Shown here: piece after piece, positions 51,801 to 61,216 of the stretch
How positions within the stretch are numbered: the first letter of the stretch is position 1
Layout: every line of letters starts with the position of its first letter
From: an uncultured Luminiphilus sp.
GTDB taxonomy: Bacteria; Pseudomonadota; Gammaproteobacteria; Pseudomonadales; Halieaceae
Assembly (NCBI GenBank): GCA_943787485.1
Contig: CALSMP010000001.1
Coordinates: 186,001-250,000, forward strand
Length of the DNA: 64,000 nucleotides
Direction of reading: 5' to 3'
Notes under the pieces: model-generated
Database searches by the model: none
Seen by the model: the letters and a program-made list of their open reading frames with translations, nothing else
What the model was told of the DNA's origin: nothing
Position numbers and translations under genes: made by a program

Positions 51801-54800
51801 TTGGAGCTTAGGTGATATCGCAGGGAATTCGGCCTTGGCGACTAAGACGGTCACGGCGAAGGTGCCTTTGGGAAGTTACGTGCCTGCGGTCACGGCTACC
51901 AATAAGGCCACCATAACCTCTGAAACGGACTTCGATCAGGCCACTGCAAAGGTGGTGATTACTGAACAACCGGCGTTCACTATTGCCAAGTCAGTGGCGG
52001 GGGGTTCAACCTCGACTCTAAACCATGCGGCCCCCGGGGATATTGTTCACTACACTTTAGAGATCACGAAGACCGGTGGGGCGGCCACGGACGTCAGGAT
52101 TGTCGACATCCTTCCAGGTCAAGTGACTTATGAGGACAACAGCGCAACATTCCCCATTGACGATACGTTAAGCGACCCAGATCTCGGACTGTTGGTATGG
52201 GATATCGGTTCGGTGCCCGAGGGTAACAAGACCTTGTCACTCTCCTTTAATGTAGTTTTGGATCCTGTTATCACCAATGGTTCAAGCCTTGAAAATGTGT
52301 CTTTCGTAGATTCGCTGGAACTAGGCCCGATTGCGAGCAATGTGGTAACGACTATCGTCGACAGTAAGCCGGTGTTGGTGGTGACCAAACAAGCGAGTGA
52401 CGGTTATATATTTTCGCCTCCTGTAGGCTCGGCTGAGGTTCCCGGTACGGTTAGCTTCAGCATTGAGGTAGAGAACCAGGGTGACTCCGTGGCTGAGGGG
52501 GTGGTGGTCAGTGACACCTTGCCAGCGGGCTTAGTGATTGACCCAGCTAGTACCCTTGGTTCGGTTAATGGCAACACGGTTGAGTGGTCAGTGGGTGATC
52601 TTGCACCGGGCAATGTGATTACTTTGCAGGTGTCTGCCCAAGCTGCCGAGGGCCTTGTTGGTAACACGCCTCTCCTTAATAAAGCGTTAGCCAGTACGAT
52701 GACCGCGGGGGTTGGCAGCGTGCCTTCCAATGAGGTGACGGTAACAGTAGTAGGCGAGGCGGTATTTACTCTCATCAAGAAAGCCTCTGCGGCGGCGGTG
52801 AAGCCGGGCGAATCGTTTGTCTACACTTTGGAATACGAAAATGTTGGCACCGACGACAGTGGGCTGCTTACCCTTGAGGATACGCTGCCGCCAGACGTGA
52901 GTTTTATCAGTGCCTCAGGCGGTGGAGCAACCACTGCTCCGTCGCCACCTCTGGCGTCACCGGGTGTATTGACGTGGGTTGATCTGCCGGCGTTATCACC
53001 GGGTCAGATTGCAACGTTGCAGGTGTTCGTCGAGGTAAATGCGGTGGTAGCTAACGGCACCAAACTACCTAATATAGCGACGCTTCATGAGACGGCAACT
53101 CCGGCTAAGTCGGTCCAAGCGCAATTTTTGGGTGAGGTACCAACGGTCTCAAGTGCCCCATTGATGACAATTAGCAAGACGGTTGAAGGTGAGCCGACTG
53201 TTCCGGCAGGCGAGCTCGTCACTTTTAATATTAACTATGGAAATGCGGGCGGTGATGCGGCGACCAATCCGACAATACGGGATGTGCTGCCTCCGGGGCT
53301 CACCCTAGAGTCAGCGACTGGCAATCCCACCATCTCGGGCAATGTCATCACGTGGCAAACCACGTCTCTCCCAGCGAAACAGTCGGGAGATCTGAAAGTG
53401 ATTGCCCGAGCTGGTAGCGACATAACCGACGGGACGCCATTAACCAACAGTGCAAGCGTTACATCAGCGGAGACACCAACTCCCGTAAGCAGTTCTGCGA
53501 CGGTGAAGGTACTTAATGCCTCGTTGAAGATCACAAAGGCTGTGGATAAAACGACCGCTAAATCTGGGGTGTCGGCTACATCAACGCAGGGTGACGTGCT
53601 GACTTATACCATTGGCTATGAGAACACCGGGTCGATTGATGCTACGGGTGTAACGGTTGTGGATACTTTGCCGAAAAATGTAGCGTTGGTTGGAGCTACG
53701 CCAACGGCTACAACAGCTGCGGGTAGCCAGATAAGTTGGGCGATTGGTGCCCTAAAAGCCGGTGAAGGAGGCACGATCAGTTTGCAGGTTCGTGTGGGGG
53801 ATGACCTCCGTAATGGCACCCAGTTGGTTAATACCGCAAGCATCACGTCCACTAATGCAGGTCCAGCATCGGCTCCGCCCAAAACCACCACCGTTGTGAG
53901 CAGCGCGGTCTTGACGATTAACAAAACCAGTGCAGTGACCGAAGTGATTCCAGGTCAGGAGTTCTCTTACGAGATTACATTAGCTAATACTGGCTCGGAT
54001 ATTGCAGAGAATGTAGTGATCACAGACACCCTTCCCGAGCAGGTCAGCTTTGTCGATGCGACGGCCAATGGGGCGCTTAGCGGAGATACGGTGACTTGGT
54101 CAATCGGCACTATGAGCCCAAATACCGAGACCAGAGTACAGGTGAAGGTGTTAGTTGCCGACGTGGTCGACGAGGGCACAGTGCTATTGAACACGACCAC
54201 AGCAACAGGTAGTCAGCTCGGAGGCTCCTTGCTGCCCCCAGTGGGTGATATTCTGCAGACCCCGGTGTCGAGCACGCCGATATTGGTTCTTAAGTACGAG
54301 GTAAACCGTGATACTGCCGCGCCTGGTGATCGGCTTGTTTATAATCTGAGGGTGCGCAATGCTGGCGATGCCGCTGCGGTTAACGCCATTGTGGAGGCAG
54401 CCTTGCCGCCTAACACCACCCCGATTGCAGTTAGCGGCGGCGGTGGTTTCCAACAAGGTAAGGCGGTCTGGACAGCCTCTCGGCTGGCACCCAGCGGTTT
54501 TATTGATTTGCAATTCAGCGCAGACATTTCTGCTGCAGCGCTTGATGGCGCGCGGGAGCCCTCGATTGCTGCGTTTGGCGCCGACAATGCGGCAACACGA
54601 ACGGCAAAAGTCAGTACAACGGTGGTCGTGCTCAAGCCTGTATTAACTATCGAGAAAGTGGGTCCCGACAGCGTCGAGGCAGGCGCGGCGATCGATTACC
54701 GGCTGAGTTACAGCAACAGTGGTAATGCATTGGCAGCAGGCACCATCATTGAAGATACGCTGCCGTCAGGTACCACATTTGTGTCGGCCAGCGACGGAGG

Positions 54801-55485
54801 TGCTGAGACGGCACTGGGGTCTGGCATCGTGCGATGGAACCTGGGCACGCTGATGGATGGAGCTTCAGGCGATGTGACCCTGCGGGTCCAGACTTCGGCA
54901 TTGCCAGACAACACTCAGTTGGTTAACCAAACGTCTTTGACCACCACGTCATTATCTGGGGGGGTAACAGCTACCGCTGCTACGATGGTTCGTAGCCACA
55001 CGGAGCTGGATATCACTATTGTGGCGGCAGACGATCTATTGAAGATAGGCGATCGTCAGGTATTCACCGTGACATGGGCCAATAATGGCAATCAGAACAC
55101 CACCAACGCGGTGGTGAAAGCAACGTTACCCCAAGACACCGAATTCTATGCGTCGGGCGCCGGAGGGTCACTCTCAGGTAATGAGGTGACCTGGCTTGTG
55201 GGTAATCTGGATGCGGGTGATACAGGTCAGGCAACCTTTGAGGTGGTAGTCGCTTCCACAGCCCGCGACGGTGAGCAGGTGAAAAGTGTCGCTGACATCT
55301 CGGCGACCGATGGATTGCCCGATGCAGATGAAGCGGTATTTGTTGTTGACGATGCTGCACCCGTTTGGCCAGTGTCAGCCGTCAACGTTCCTGTCTCGCC
55401 CGAAAGATTGTGGTTGTTAGTCGCGATATTGCTGTCGTTGCTTGCAGGCTCTCGCCTGCAGGCTGGAACTCTTTACCGTCGTTAA
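48841..55485 (+). CDS. Giant secreted DUF11-repeat protein with C-terminal membrane anchor
   Basis: 2,214 residues from ATG 48841 (a GTG at 48823 is an alternative). A basic signal peptide (R-R-F-F-F-T-V-T-T-S-L-L-L) is cut near residue 34. After a unique domain with cysteines (C-D-C-A-G-Q-S-C, about 143-150), residues about 160 to 2160 hold sixteen DUF11 (PF01345) repeats of about 120-130 residues, each with a start like I-T-K-A-V, a G-x-x-x-x-Y-T-I-x-Y-x-N-x-G strand, a D-T-L-P turn, W-x-I-G and L-x-N-T-A near the end. The C-terminus has P-V-S-P-E-R, one membrane helix (L-W-L-L-V-A-I-L-L-S-L-L-A-G) and a basic tail, a layout like protein-sorting tails. Likely a long stalk on the outer surface or in the envelope; ligand unknown. 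Confidence 0.88.
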   Translation: MKKRTPLGSLLRRFFFTVTTSLLLITASSLADASITRIGSVEFSIPSPSEPPPANTAFLLKATFKSKGGTFGQPCDISNIQVSIDGTTSDSSAKAGTLNTGHNGVLDQRSFVFRFDSGFPAETDLTPTITYSAVSRSGASCDCAGQSCVEQNPFPPVPPDPKPNLKVEKAVKSSAEVSPGDDVVYHLIVTNTGHGDATNIVLQDALDSDLLYSKSSGIVPSQAPQVGSSGLVSWSIPSLEANGGKVELSLTVTVSDSAPAGSITNIATATVGTDNAPSQPAVINVNRVPKMRLGKTINSDNLSRVTLPAGSVVTYHLTYSNVGTGDAAGVVISDTLSAELIGTPTLVPAGTWNEQTREVSWTVGDVTTNAGPQTVTVSAQIDPTASTLFSNIATVSWSGGSSDSNPATVDLIPEPFFVLEKKVSATVAEPGDTLTFTIKYENKGAAAGINTVVTDTLPVGLTPVAGSYPGANYVAGATPSDPGTLTWALNSVPASATGVLTFDAVVSATTPPGRLLNVAEITADNVFGSVVATVESAVSILGVIELSATKVLEPGVDPHVTDGDSISYSLGITNRGNVIASNVKLVDPLPRGTTLDVNRSPGWSLVGDNLERSLPDIGPQSSSRSYPLVLIVDGSLLDDGDDIDNVATGTGTAPGGQIGSATTEVVSVAYNARPTIALSKIAVPAESLPLFSGDEITYKIEATLQTITGVTDLQVADLLPPGLQYINAVPTPDQVQSLDSGHTLLTWPLDTLLSGSKQFHVKARVSSGVDLGQELFNLAAASYDSNNGKKVALTRHVVSDAAVEITKAVSSGNSPIVPGQELDYTVTYTNTGKAALSGITVTDTLPSNTTVLSTTPTADQPSAGVLSWSLGDLAPGQSQTLLVKLGTTAVAVGDNLINSVTIQTNEAQPQSASVETLVRDAPSLSLHKVPDKSTVYPGETVTFTLSFENGGAGAALNTVLTDKLPAELEFVSASDGRVPDAVTGIITWSLGDIAGNSALATKTVTAKVPLGSYVPAVTATNKATITSETDFDQATAKVVITEQPAFTIAKSVAGGSTSTLNHAAPGDIVHYTLEITKTGGAATDVRIVDILPGQVTYEDNSATFPIDDTLSDPDLGLLVWDIGSVPEGNKTLSLSFNVVLDPVITNGSSLENVSFVDSLELGPIASNVVTTIVDSKPVLVVTKQASDGYIFSPPVGSAEVPGTVSFSIEVENQGDSVAEGVVVSDTLPAGLVIDPASTLGSVNGNTVEWSVGDLAPGNVITLQVSAQAAEGLVGNTPLLNKALASTMTAGVGSVPSNEVTVTVVGEAVFTLIKKASAAAVKPGESFVYTLEYENVGTDDSGLLTLEDTLPPDVSFISASGGGATTAPSPPLASPGVLTWVDLPALSPGQIATLQVFVEVNAVVANGTKLPNIATLHETATPAKSVQAQFLGEVPTVSSAPLMTISKTVEGEPTVPAGELVTFNINYGNAGGDAATNPTIRDVLPPGLTLESATGNPTISGNVITWQTTSLPAKQSGDLKVIARAGSDITDGTPLTNSASVTSAETPTPVSSSATVKVLNASLKITKAVDKTTAKSGVSATSTQGDVLTYTIGYENTGSIDATGVTVVDTLPKNVALVGATPTATTAAGSQISWAIGALKAGEGGTISLQVRVGDDLRNGTQLVNTASITSTNAGPASAPPKTTTVVSSAVLTINKTSAVTEVIPGQEFSYEITLANTGSDIAENVVITDTLPEQVSFVDATANGALSGDTVTWSIGTMSPNTETRVQVKVLVADVVDEGTVLLNTTTATGSQLGGSLLPPVGDILQTPVSSTPILVLKYEVNRDTAAPGDRLVYNLRVRNAGDAAAVNAIVEAALPPNTTPIAVSGGGGFQQGKAVWTASRLAPSGFIDLQFSADISAAALDGAREPSIAAFGADNAATRTAKVSTTVVVLKPVLTIEKVGPDSVEAGAAIDYRLSYSNSGNALAAGTIIEDTLPSGTTFVSASDGGAETALGSGIVRWNLGTLMDGASGDVTLRVQTSALPDNTQLVNQTSLTTTSLSGGVTATAATMVRSHTELDITIVAADDLLKIGDRQVFTVTWANNGNQNTTNAVVKATLPQDTEFYASGAGGSLSGNEVTWLVGNLDAGDTGQATFEVVVASTARDGEQVKSVADISATDGLPDADEAVFVVDDAAPVWPVSAVNVPVSPERLWLLVAILLSLLAGSRLQAGTLYRR

Positions 55486-55495
55486 AGCACAAATG

Positions 55496-55523
55496 CGGGC
55501 ACGACCTGGGGGCGTGCCCGTTA
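55496..55523. terminator. Terminator between the DUF11 gene and the TM2 gene
   Basis: CGGGCACG (55496-55503) pairs with CGTGCCCG (55513-55520), followed by TTATTGT on the plus strand. It sits between convergent genes and may serve both. Confidence 0.6.
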
Positions 55524-55528
55524 TTGTA

Positions 55529-55933
55529 TCAGTCGGCTAAATTCGCGTCAGCGATTTGGCGGTTTAGGGTGAACAAATCATAAAGAACTCCAAGGCCACA
55601 TAAGCCAAGAGTGACTAGGTAGAGCACTCCGGTAAGTATCTTGCCTTGATAGAAGCGATGGACGCCAAAAACGCCCAGAACAACTAGGAGAATCCAGGTC
55701 AGGTTGTAGTCGTATTTACCACCCGGGAATCGTTGAGTGGCCTCATCAGTCATGTCCGGAATGAGGAACAAATCGATAATCCAGCCAATAAACAGTAAGC
55801 CGAGGGTCAAGGCCCAGATGGCGCCGCTAATGGGTTTGCCAAAGTAAAACCGATGGAGGCCGATAAAGCCGAAAATCCAGAATATGTAGCCTAAAAAGGT
55901 GCTGTGGTCAGACGTTCCGTTATCTTGATGCAT
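55529..55933 (-). CDS. Double TM2-domain membrane protein
   Basis: From ATG 55933 (AAGGAGG upstream) 134 residues with two TM2 domains, each a pair of membrane helices joined by a short turn: G-L-H-R-F-Y-F-G-K near residue 25 and G-V-H-R-F-Y-Q-G-K near 92. The D-x-F-L-I-P and L-Y-D-L-F-T segments close each domain. TM2 proteins are widespread with no agreed biochemical role. The longer frame to 55990 adds unrelated residues. Confidence 0.88.
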   Translation of the reverse strand: MHQDNGTSDHSTFLGYIFWIFGFIGLHRFYFGKPISGAIWALTLGLLFIGWIIDLFLIPDMTDEATQRFPGGKYDYNLTWILLVVLGVFGVHRFYQGKILTGVLYLVTLGLCGLGVLYDLFTLNRQIADANLAD

Positions 55934-56153
55934 GGTGTTCCTCCTTGAATGCCGGTGGTGATTGGTGCCCGGCCTGTTGCCTCCTCTCACCGCTCAATTC
56001 GAGGGTATCGCAGTTTTATTGAGATTAATACGCCCGGTGTGGCGCTGGATACTGGTAGGCCTCAACCTGGCTCACGCGGCTTTTACAAAACCAAAAAAAG
56101 CGTAAGGTTTTACGTCAGCCCTACAAGTTCTAACAATAAGCAGAGAGGTCGTC

Positions 56154-57671
56154 ATGGTGTTTGCCAATCCTGGCTCCGAGGGAGCCGTCGTTAAGTTTAA
56201 GCCGCAGTACGAGAACTATATCGGTGGTCAATGGGTCGCGCCGGTGGAGGGTCAGTATTTTGGCAATATCTCACCAGTCAATGGTGAAGAGTTCTGCAAG
56301 ATTCCGCGCTCCACTGAGGCGGATATTAACCTCGCGTTGGATGCCGCCCACGCCGCCAAGGACGCTTGGGGTGCAACCCCCGTGACCGAGCGGTCAAACG
56401 TGCTGCTGAAAATTGCTGATCGCATCGAGGCCAATCTCGAAATGCTTGCAGTCGCGGAAACTTGGGATAACGGTAAGGCAGTCCGAGAGACGCTGGCCGC
56501 GGACCTGCCGCTTTGTGTCGATCACTTCCGATATTTTGCAGGCTGTATACGCGCCCAAGAAGGGTCGATGGCGGAAATTGATCCGACAACCGTTTCGTAC
56601 CATGTGCATGAGCCACTTGGCGTTGTAGGTCAGATTATTCCCTGGAATTTCCCGCTGCTGATGGCTTGCTGGAAAATAGCGCCGGCACTGGCGGCGGGCA
56701 ACTGCACCGTGTTGAAGCCGGCGGAGCAAACCCCGGCATCGGTGTGTTTGCTGATGGAGTTGATCGGCGATCTGATCCCCGCTGGGGTAGTGAACGTGGT
56801 GAACGGCTATGGTGCAGAGGCTGGACAGGCACTTGCCACCAGCACCCGCATTGCAAAAATTGCCTTTACGGGCTCTACCGCCATCGGCCATCACATTCTT
56901 CGCTGTGCTGCTGAAACGCTGATTCCCTCCACCGTAGAGCTCGGTGGTAAGTCGCCCAATATCTACTTTGCCGACGTGATGGATCAGAGTGATGAATTCA
57001 TCAGCAAGGCGGTAGAAGGGATGGTGCTCGGCTTCCTGAATCAGGGAGAGGTCTGTACCTGTCCGTCCCGCGCGCTAATTCACGAGGACATCTACGAGCC
57101 TTTTATGGAGATGGTCATTGAGCGCACTAAGAAGATTACCCGCGGTAACCCGCTTGACCTTAATACCATGGTGGGGGCGCAAGCCTCGCAGGAACAGTTC
57201 GATAAAATCATGAGCTACCTGCAAATAGGCCGTGAAGAGGGCGCCGAAATTCTGATCGGGGGTGACGTAGAGCAGGTCGATGGCTTCGGCGGCGGTTTTT
57301 ATATTCAGCCAACCTTCTTCAAGGGCAACAACCAGATGCGCGTGTTTCAGGAAGAAATCTTTGGCCCGGTCGTTGGCATCACCACTTTTAAAACAGAAGA
57401 GGAAGCCTTGGCGATAGCGAATGATACCGAGTATGGACTAGGTGCCGGGCTTTGGACGCGTGATACCAACCGTGCTTACCGCATGGCGCGTGGTATTCAG
57501 GCAGGTCGAATATGGATGAACTGCTATCACGCCTATCCTACTCACGCGGCGTTTGGTGGCTATAAAAAGTCTGGCATCGGCCGGGAAGGGCACAAGGTGA
57601 CTCTCGAGCATTACCAACAGAAGAAAAACCTGTTGATCAGCTACGGCGACAGCCCGCTAGGCTTTTTCTAG
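56154..57671 (+). CDS. NAD-dependent aldehyde dehydrogenase, ExaC/AcoD type
   Basis: Oxidises aldehydes to acids. The 505-residue protein opens [12 protein letters not shown] and carries the ALDH motifs I-I-P-W-N-F-P near residue 160, G-S-T-A-I-G near 240, E-L-G-G-K-S-P-N near 262 and the catalytic cysteine in Q-G-E-V-C-T-C near 300. Sequence style and the pqq genes directly downstream match the ExaC acetaldehyde dehydrogenase that works after a PQQ-dependent alcohol dehydrogenase in Pseudomonas; the exact substrate is inferred. GAGAGG precedes the ATG. Confidence 0.9.
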   Translation: MVFANPGSEGAVVKFKPQYENYIGGQWVAPVEGQYFGNISPVNGEEFCKIPRSTEADINLALDAAHAAKDAWGATPVTERSNVLLKIADRIEANLEMLAVAETWDNGKAVRETLAADLPLCVDHFRYFAGCIRAQEGSMAEIDPTTVSYHVHEPLGVVGQIIPWNFPLLMACWKIAPALAAGNCTVLKPAEQTPASVCLLMELIGDLIPAGVVNVVNGYGAEAGQALATSTRIAKIAFTGSTAIGHHILRCAAETLIPSTVELGGKSPNIYFADVMDQSDEFISKAVEGMVLGFLNQGEVCTCPSRALIHEDIYEPFMEMVIERTKKITRGNPLDLNTMVGAQASQEQFDKIMSYLQIGREEGAEILIGGDVEQVDGFGGGFYIQPTFFKGNNQMRVFQEEIFGPVVGITTFKTEEEALAIANDTEYGLGAGLWTRDTNRAYRMARGIQAGRIWMNCYHAYPTHAAFGGYKKSGIGREGHKVTLEHYQQKKNLLISYGDSPLGFF

Positions 57672-57785
57672 CAAGGTCCCATTCGCCCCGATCCATTAGC
57701 CGTGCGCCGGGGCATTACTGCAAGCTGTCGGAATGCCGGCTATGTCCGTTAGAATGCGCGCTGACCAAGCAATAATGTGTGCGTC

Positions 57786-58541
57786 ATGGTGTCAGCACAA
57801 CTCAGTCGGCAGGAATTTGAAGCGGCGCTCCGGAACATGGGCGCGCGCTATCATATTCACCATCCCTTTCACCGCGCGATGTATGCCGGGGAACTTTCCG
57901 TTCGTCAGATACAGGGCTGGGTGGCGAACCGCTACTATTATCAGGTGATCATTCCGCAGAAAGACGCGGCGATTCTGGCCAATTGCCCCGACCGGCTCGT
58001 GCGCCAAGAATGGGTGCAGCGCATTATCGATCATGACGGTATTGGCGATGATCCAGGTGGGATAGAGGCCTGGCTGCTCCTTGCAGAGGCTGTCGGCCTT
58101 TCTCGCGACGAGGTCATTGACCAACGGTACGTTTTGCCCGGCGTGCGATTTGCGGTTGACGCCTACCTCAACTTTGCGCGGGCAGCGACCTGGCAAGAGG
58201 CTGCTTGCTCGTCGCTAACCGAACTGTTTGCCCCCGAAATACACCAGTCTCGACTCGATTCATGGCCCGATCATTATCCATGGATCAGTGCTCAGGGCTT
58301 AAGCTATTTCCGGAAACGCTTGAATGAAGCTCGGCGAGATGTGGAGCACGGCCTGCGGATTACGTTGGACTACTTTCATACTCCCGAGCAGCAAGGCCAC
58401 GCGCTTGGATTATTACAATTTAAGCTAAATATTCTGTGGTCCATGCTCGATGCCATGATACTCGCGTACTGCCACGAGGAGCCGCCATTTCACACCTGTG
58501 AAGGCAAGCCTTATCCACTGCCGCCCGGAGTCGCACCATGA
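57786..58541 (+). CDS. pqqC: Pyrroloquinoline-quinone synthase PqqC
   Basis: Cofactorless oxidase that performs the last step of PQQ formation, ring closure and eight-electron oxidation. The 251 residues follow the family throughout: R-Y-H-I-H-H-P-F-H near residue 20, V-A-N-R-Y-Y-Y-Q near 43, I-P-Q-K-D-A-A-I near 54, [18 protein letters not shown] near 118, and F-K-L-N-I-L-W. ATG 57786 is used; an upstream GTG adds three residues. pqqA and pqqB, normally just before it, are not here. Confidence 0.94.
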   Translation: MVSAQLSRQEFEAALRNMGARYHIHHPFHRAMYAGELSVRQIQGWVANRYYYQVIIPQKDAAILANCPDRLVRQEWVQRIIDHDGIGDDPGGIEAWLLLAEAVGLSRDEVIDQRYVLPGVRFAVDAYLNFARAATWQEAACSSLTELFAPEIHQSRLDSWPDHYPWISAQGLSYFRKRLNEARRDVEHGLRITLDYFHTPEQQGHALGLLQFKLNILWSMLDAMILAYCHEEPPFHTCEGKPYPLPPGVAP

Positions 58542-58807
58542 GGTCCACCGATATTCCGCAGCTGCATCCTCACCTCAGATTTCAGTGGGAACCTGCTCAG
58601 GACGCGTACGTGTTGCTCTACCCCGAGGGGATGGTGAAGCTCAATGGTTCGGCGGGGGAGATCCTGGCGGTCTGCGACGGTGAGCGTTCTGTCGCCGACA
58701 TCATCGCTGTGCTCGAAAAAAAATTTCCTAAAACACCCGATATTGGCGCGGATATCATCGAATTCTTGACTACTGCCCGTGCTAACCAGTGGCTTGTCAG
58801 TGACTGA
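58538..58807 (+). CDS. pqqD: PQQ biosynthesis chaperone PqqD
   Basis: Small winged-helix-like protein that binds the PqqA precursor peptide and presents it to PqqE. The 89 residues include the family core [26 protein letters not shown] and I-I-E-F-L. The start overlaps pqqC by ATGA and its end overlaps pqqE, so the three are translationally coupled. Confidence 0.94.
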   Translation: MRSTDIPQLHPHLRFQWEPAQDAYVLLYPEGMVKLNGSAGEILAVCDGERSVADIIAVLEKKFPKTPDIGADIIEFLTTARANQWLVSD

Positions 58808-59930
58808 CAATATTGGACCTCCTCTGTGGTTGTTGGCGGAACTGACTTACCGGTGTCCGCTGCAGTGCCCCTACTGTTCCAACCCGCTGAATTTGCATCC
58901 AGGGGCCAGTGAGCTCGATACCGAAGAATGGAAGCGGGTGTTGGCCGAAGCTCGGGCACTAGGCGCCGCCCAGCTGGGCTTTTCCGGGGGCGAGCCGCTG
59001 GTACGGCAGGACCTGGAGGCCTTGGTCGGTCACGCGCGGGGTCTTGGGTTTTACACCAATTTAATTACCTCGGGAGTGGGCCTAAGCACCGAGCGTATTT
59101 TGGCCCTCAAAAACGCGGGGCTAGATCACATACAAATCAGCTTTCAATCGACCGATGAGGAGCTGGCGGAGTTGATCTCGGGCAGTGGAAAGGCCCACGC
59201 TCAGAAAGTGGCTATGGCCAAAGCGGTTAAGGCTGCAGGGTATCCGATGGTCCTCAATGTGGTGCTGCACAGACATAACATCGATCAAGTTCCAGCTATT
59301 ATTGAGTTGGCAGAGTCGTTATCTGCGGATTACCTCGAGTTAGCCAACACCCAGTATCACGGGTGGGCGCTTCAGAATCGGGATGAACTTATGCCCAGCC
59401 GCGGGCAGATTGAGATCGCCGAAGCGGCGGTAAACGCCTGGCGGGAGGCAAACCCGGGTGGAATGAAACTATTCTTTGTGGTCCCCGATTACTTTGAAGA
59501 GCGCCCAAAACCCTGCATGAACGGATGGGGCTCGATGTTTTTAACGGTAACCCCCGAGGGGCGGGCGCTGCCTTGTCATAGTGCGGCTATTTTGCCCATC
59601 GATTTTCCCGACCTGCGGGAGCAATCGGTCCGGGAGGCGTGGTACGAATCGGCCGGTTTCAACCGCTATCGCGGGGAGAGCTGGATGCAGGCCCCCTGTC
59701 GAGATTGCCCCGAGCGAGGCAAGGATTTTGGGGGGTGTCGCTGCCAGGCCTTTGCCCTGACCGGCGATGCGGCGGCGGCCGACCCGGTGTGCACGCTATC
59801 TGCCCATCGCGAACTTGTTGACGAGGCCCTGCGCCTAGCCGAGGGTCATCGCCAACGAGCGCCCTCGCCGCTGCTGTTCCGCAATCTCGCCAACAGCAGG
59901 GATCTTATCGCGAGTACGGGCGCTTCCTAG
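58800..59930 (+). CDS. pqqE: PqqA peptide cyclase PqqE (radical SAM)
   Basis: Radical S-adenosylmethionine enzyme that crosslinks Glu and Tyr of the PqqA peptide, the first step of PQQ synthesis. The S-A-M cluster motif is C-P-L-Q-C-P-Y-C near residue 20, followed by G-G-E-P-L near 62. The C-terminal SPASM region has C-M-N-G-W-G, L-P-C-H-S-A and [19 protein letters not shown] 58800 gives 376 residues and overlaps pqqD by 8 bases; GTG 58779 would add seven. No substrate peptide gene is nearby. Confidence 0.93.
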   Translation: MTDNIGPPLWLLAELTYRCPLQCPYCSNPLNLHPGASELDTEEWKRVLAEARALGAAQLGFSGGEPLVRQDLEALVGHARGLGFYTNLITSGVGLSTERILALKNAGLDHIQISFQSTDEELAELISGSGKAHAQKVAMAKAVKAAGYPMVLNVVLHRHNIDQVPAIIELAESLSADYLELANTQYHGWALQNRDELMPSRGQIEIAEAAVNAWREANPGGMKLFFVVPDYFEERPKPCMNGWGSMFLTVTPEGRALPCHSAAILPIDFPDLREQSVREAWYESAGFNRYRGESWMQAPCRDCPERGKDFGGCRCQAFALTGDAAAADPVCTLSAHRELVDEALRLAEGHRQRAPSPLLFRNLANSRDLIASTGAS

Positions 59931-60054
59931 GGCACACTCCCACCTTTTAGCGCCCTCTATTGTGGCCTGGGGCGGCTGCCGGGGTGTCCCGAACCGGCCA
60001 AACTGTGAATTTTGCTCACCGGGCTGAAAGCCTGAAATAAAGCCAAATCCTGTG

Positions 60055-60083
60055 TTGACACCCCCATGGGGCATCCGTAAACT
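60055..60083 (+). promoter_or_regulatory. Sigma-70 promoter of the S10 operon
   Basis: TTGACA (60055-60060), 17-base spacer, TAAACT (60078-60083). Only about 50 bases separate the likely transcription start from rpsJ, too short for the long L4-responsive leader of E. coli. Confidence 0.75.
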
Positions 60084-60142
60084 TCGCTCTCTTTTTTGCG
60101 GGGTACCCTGAGCGGCATCCCGGCTTTTTCAGGAGTAGTAAA

Positions 60143-60454
60143 GTGCAAAGTCAGCGCATTCGTATTCGCCTCAAGGCCTTCGATCACAGACTGATCGACC
60201 AGTCGACGCAAGAGATTGTTGAGACTGCGCGCCGCACAGGTGCTCAGGTTCGCGGTCCTATTCCGCTCCCCACCAAGAAAGAGAAATTCACTATTTTGGT
60301 GTCTCCCCACGTTAATAAAGACGCGCGGGATCAGTACGAAATTCGCACGCACAAGCGACTTCTGGACATCGTGGAGCCCACCGAGAAGACGGTGGACGCC
60401 CTGATGAAGCTCGACCTGGCGGCTGGTGTAGAAGTTCAGATCAGCCTCGGTTGA
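60143..60454 (+). CDS. rpsJ: Ribosomal protein S10 (NusE)
   Basis: 30S head protein that also pairs with NusB (gene at 5665 in this window) in antitermination. GTG 60143 follows CAGGAGTAG. 103 residues, canonical: [27 protein letters not shown]. First gene of the operon. Confidence 0.98.
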   Translation: MQSQRIRIRLKAFDHRLIDQSTQEIVETARRTGAQVRGPIPLPTKKEKFTILVSPHVNKDARDQYEIRTHKRLLDIVEPTEKTVDALMKLDLAAGVEVQISLG

Positions 60455-60567
60455 GGACAATTTAGCAAGACCTGCCCGGGGATCCGGGTGTGTAACGTTC
60501 TCGACGCCCACTGGGATAAGAGGACGGCCATAGAGGGTATAGCCCCGTACACTGTGAGGTTAAAACC

Positions 60568-61203
60568 ATGACTATTGGTGTAGTCGGCCGTAAGTCGGGT
60601 ATGACGCGAGTCTTTACCGATGAAGGCGTATCAGTACCAGTGACCGTAGTGGAAGTGCTTCCAAACCGAGTCACTCAAATCAAAGAGCTTGAGACCGATG
60701 GGTATCGAGCGATTCAGGTCACAGCGGGCGACCGTAAGGCCTCAAAAGTCAGCAAGCCGGAAGCCGGGCATTTTGCCAAGGCAGGAATGACTGCGGGCGA
60801 AGGTCTGTGGGAGTTCCGCGTCGAGGGTTCTGACGAAGCTTTTGAGGTGGGCTCCGAGCTGACTGTTGAGCGATTTGAGCAGGGCCAGAAGGTGGATGTT
60901 GCTGGGCGCTCTAAGGGCAAGGGATTTCAGGGTGCGATCAAGCGCTGGAATTTCCGCACCCAAGACGCAACACACGGTAACTCGCTGTCACACAGGGCCC
61001 CAGGTTCCATTGGTCAGTGCCAAACTCCCGGACGTGTTTTTAAGGGGAAGAAGATGGCTGGCCATATGGGTGCAGAGCGTGTCACTACGCAAGGTCTTGA
61101 AGTCGTTCGTATTGACGTCGAGCGCAACTTGTTGCTGATCAAGGGCGCCGTGCCCGGAGCACCAGGTGGCCACGTCATTGTTCGTCCGACGGTAAAAGGT
61201 TAA
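60568..61203 (+). CDS. rplC: Ribosomal protein L3
   Basis: Early-assembly 50S protein close to the peptidyl transferase centre. 211 residues, intact: [14 protein letters not shown] near the N-terminus and the long loop with [10 protein letters not shown] and [16 protein letters not shown] precedes the ATG. Clean reading here confirms that the damaged zone ended before 47.4 kb. Confidence 0.98.
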   Translation: MTIGVVGRKSGMTRVFTDEGVSVPVTVVEVLPNRVTQIKELETDGYRAIQVTAGDRKASKVSKPEAGHFAKAGMTAGEGLWEFRVEGSDEAFEVGSELTVERFEQGQKVDVAGRSKGKGFQGAIKRWNFRTQDATHGNSLSHRAPGSIGQCQTPGRVFKGKKMAGHMGAERVTTQGLEVVRIDVERNLLLIKGAVPGAPGGHVIVRPTVKG

Positions 61204-61216
61204 CGGGGGCTAGACT

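Noticed and set aside
49300..55300. DUF11 repeats considered as a DNA tandem repeat or CRISPR-like array
   Set aside because: The repeats are protein modules of about 120-130 residues with low nucleotide identity; no short direct repeats with unique spacers exist in the window.
55350..55485. Calling the DUF11 protein's tail an IPTL-CTERM or PEP-CTERM signal
   Set aside because: The layout is similar but the motif (P-V-S-P-E-R-L-W) does not match either consensus, and no sorting enzyme is in the window.
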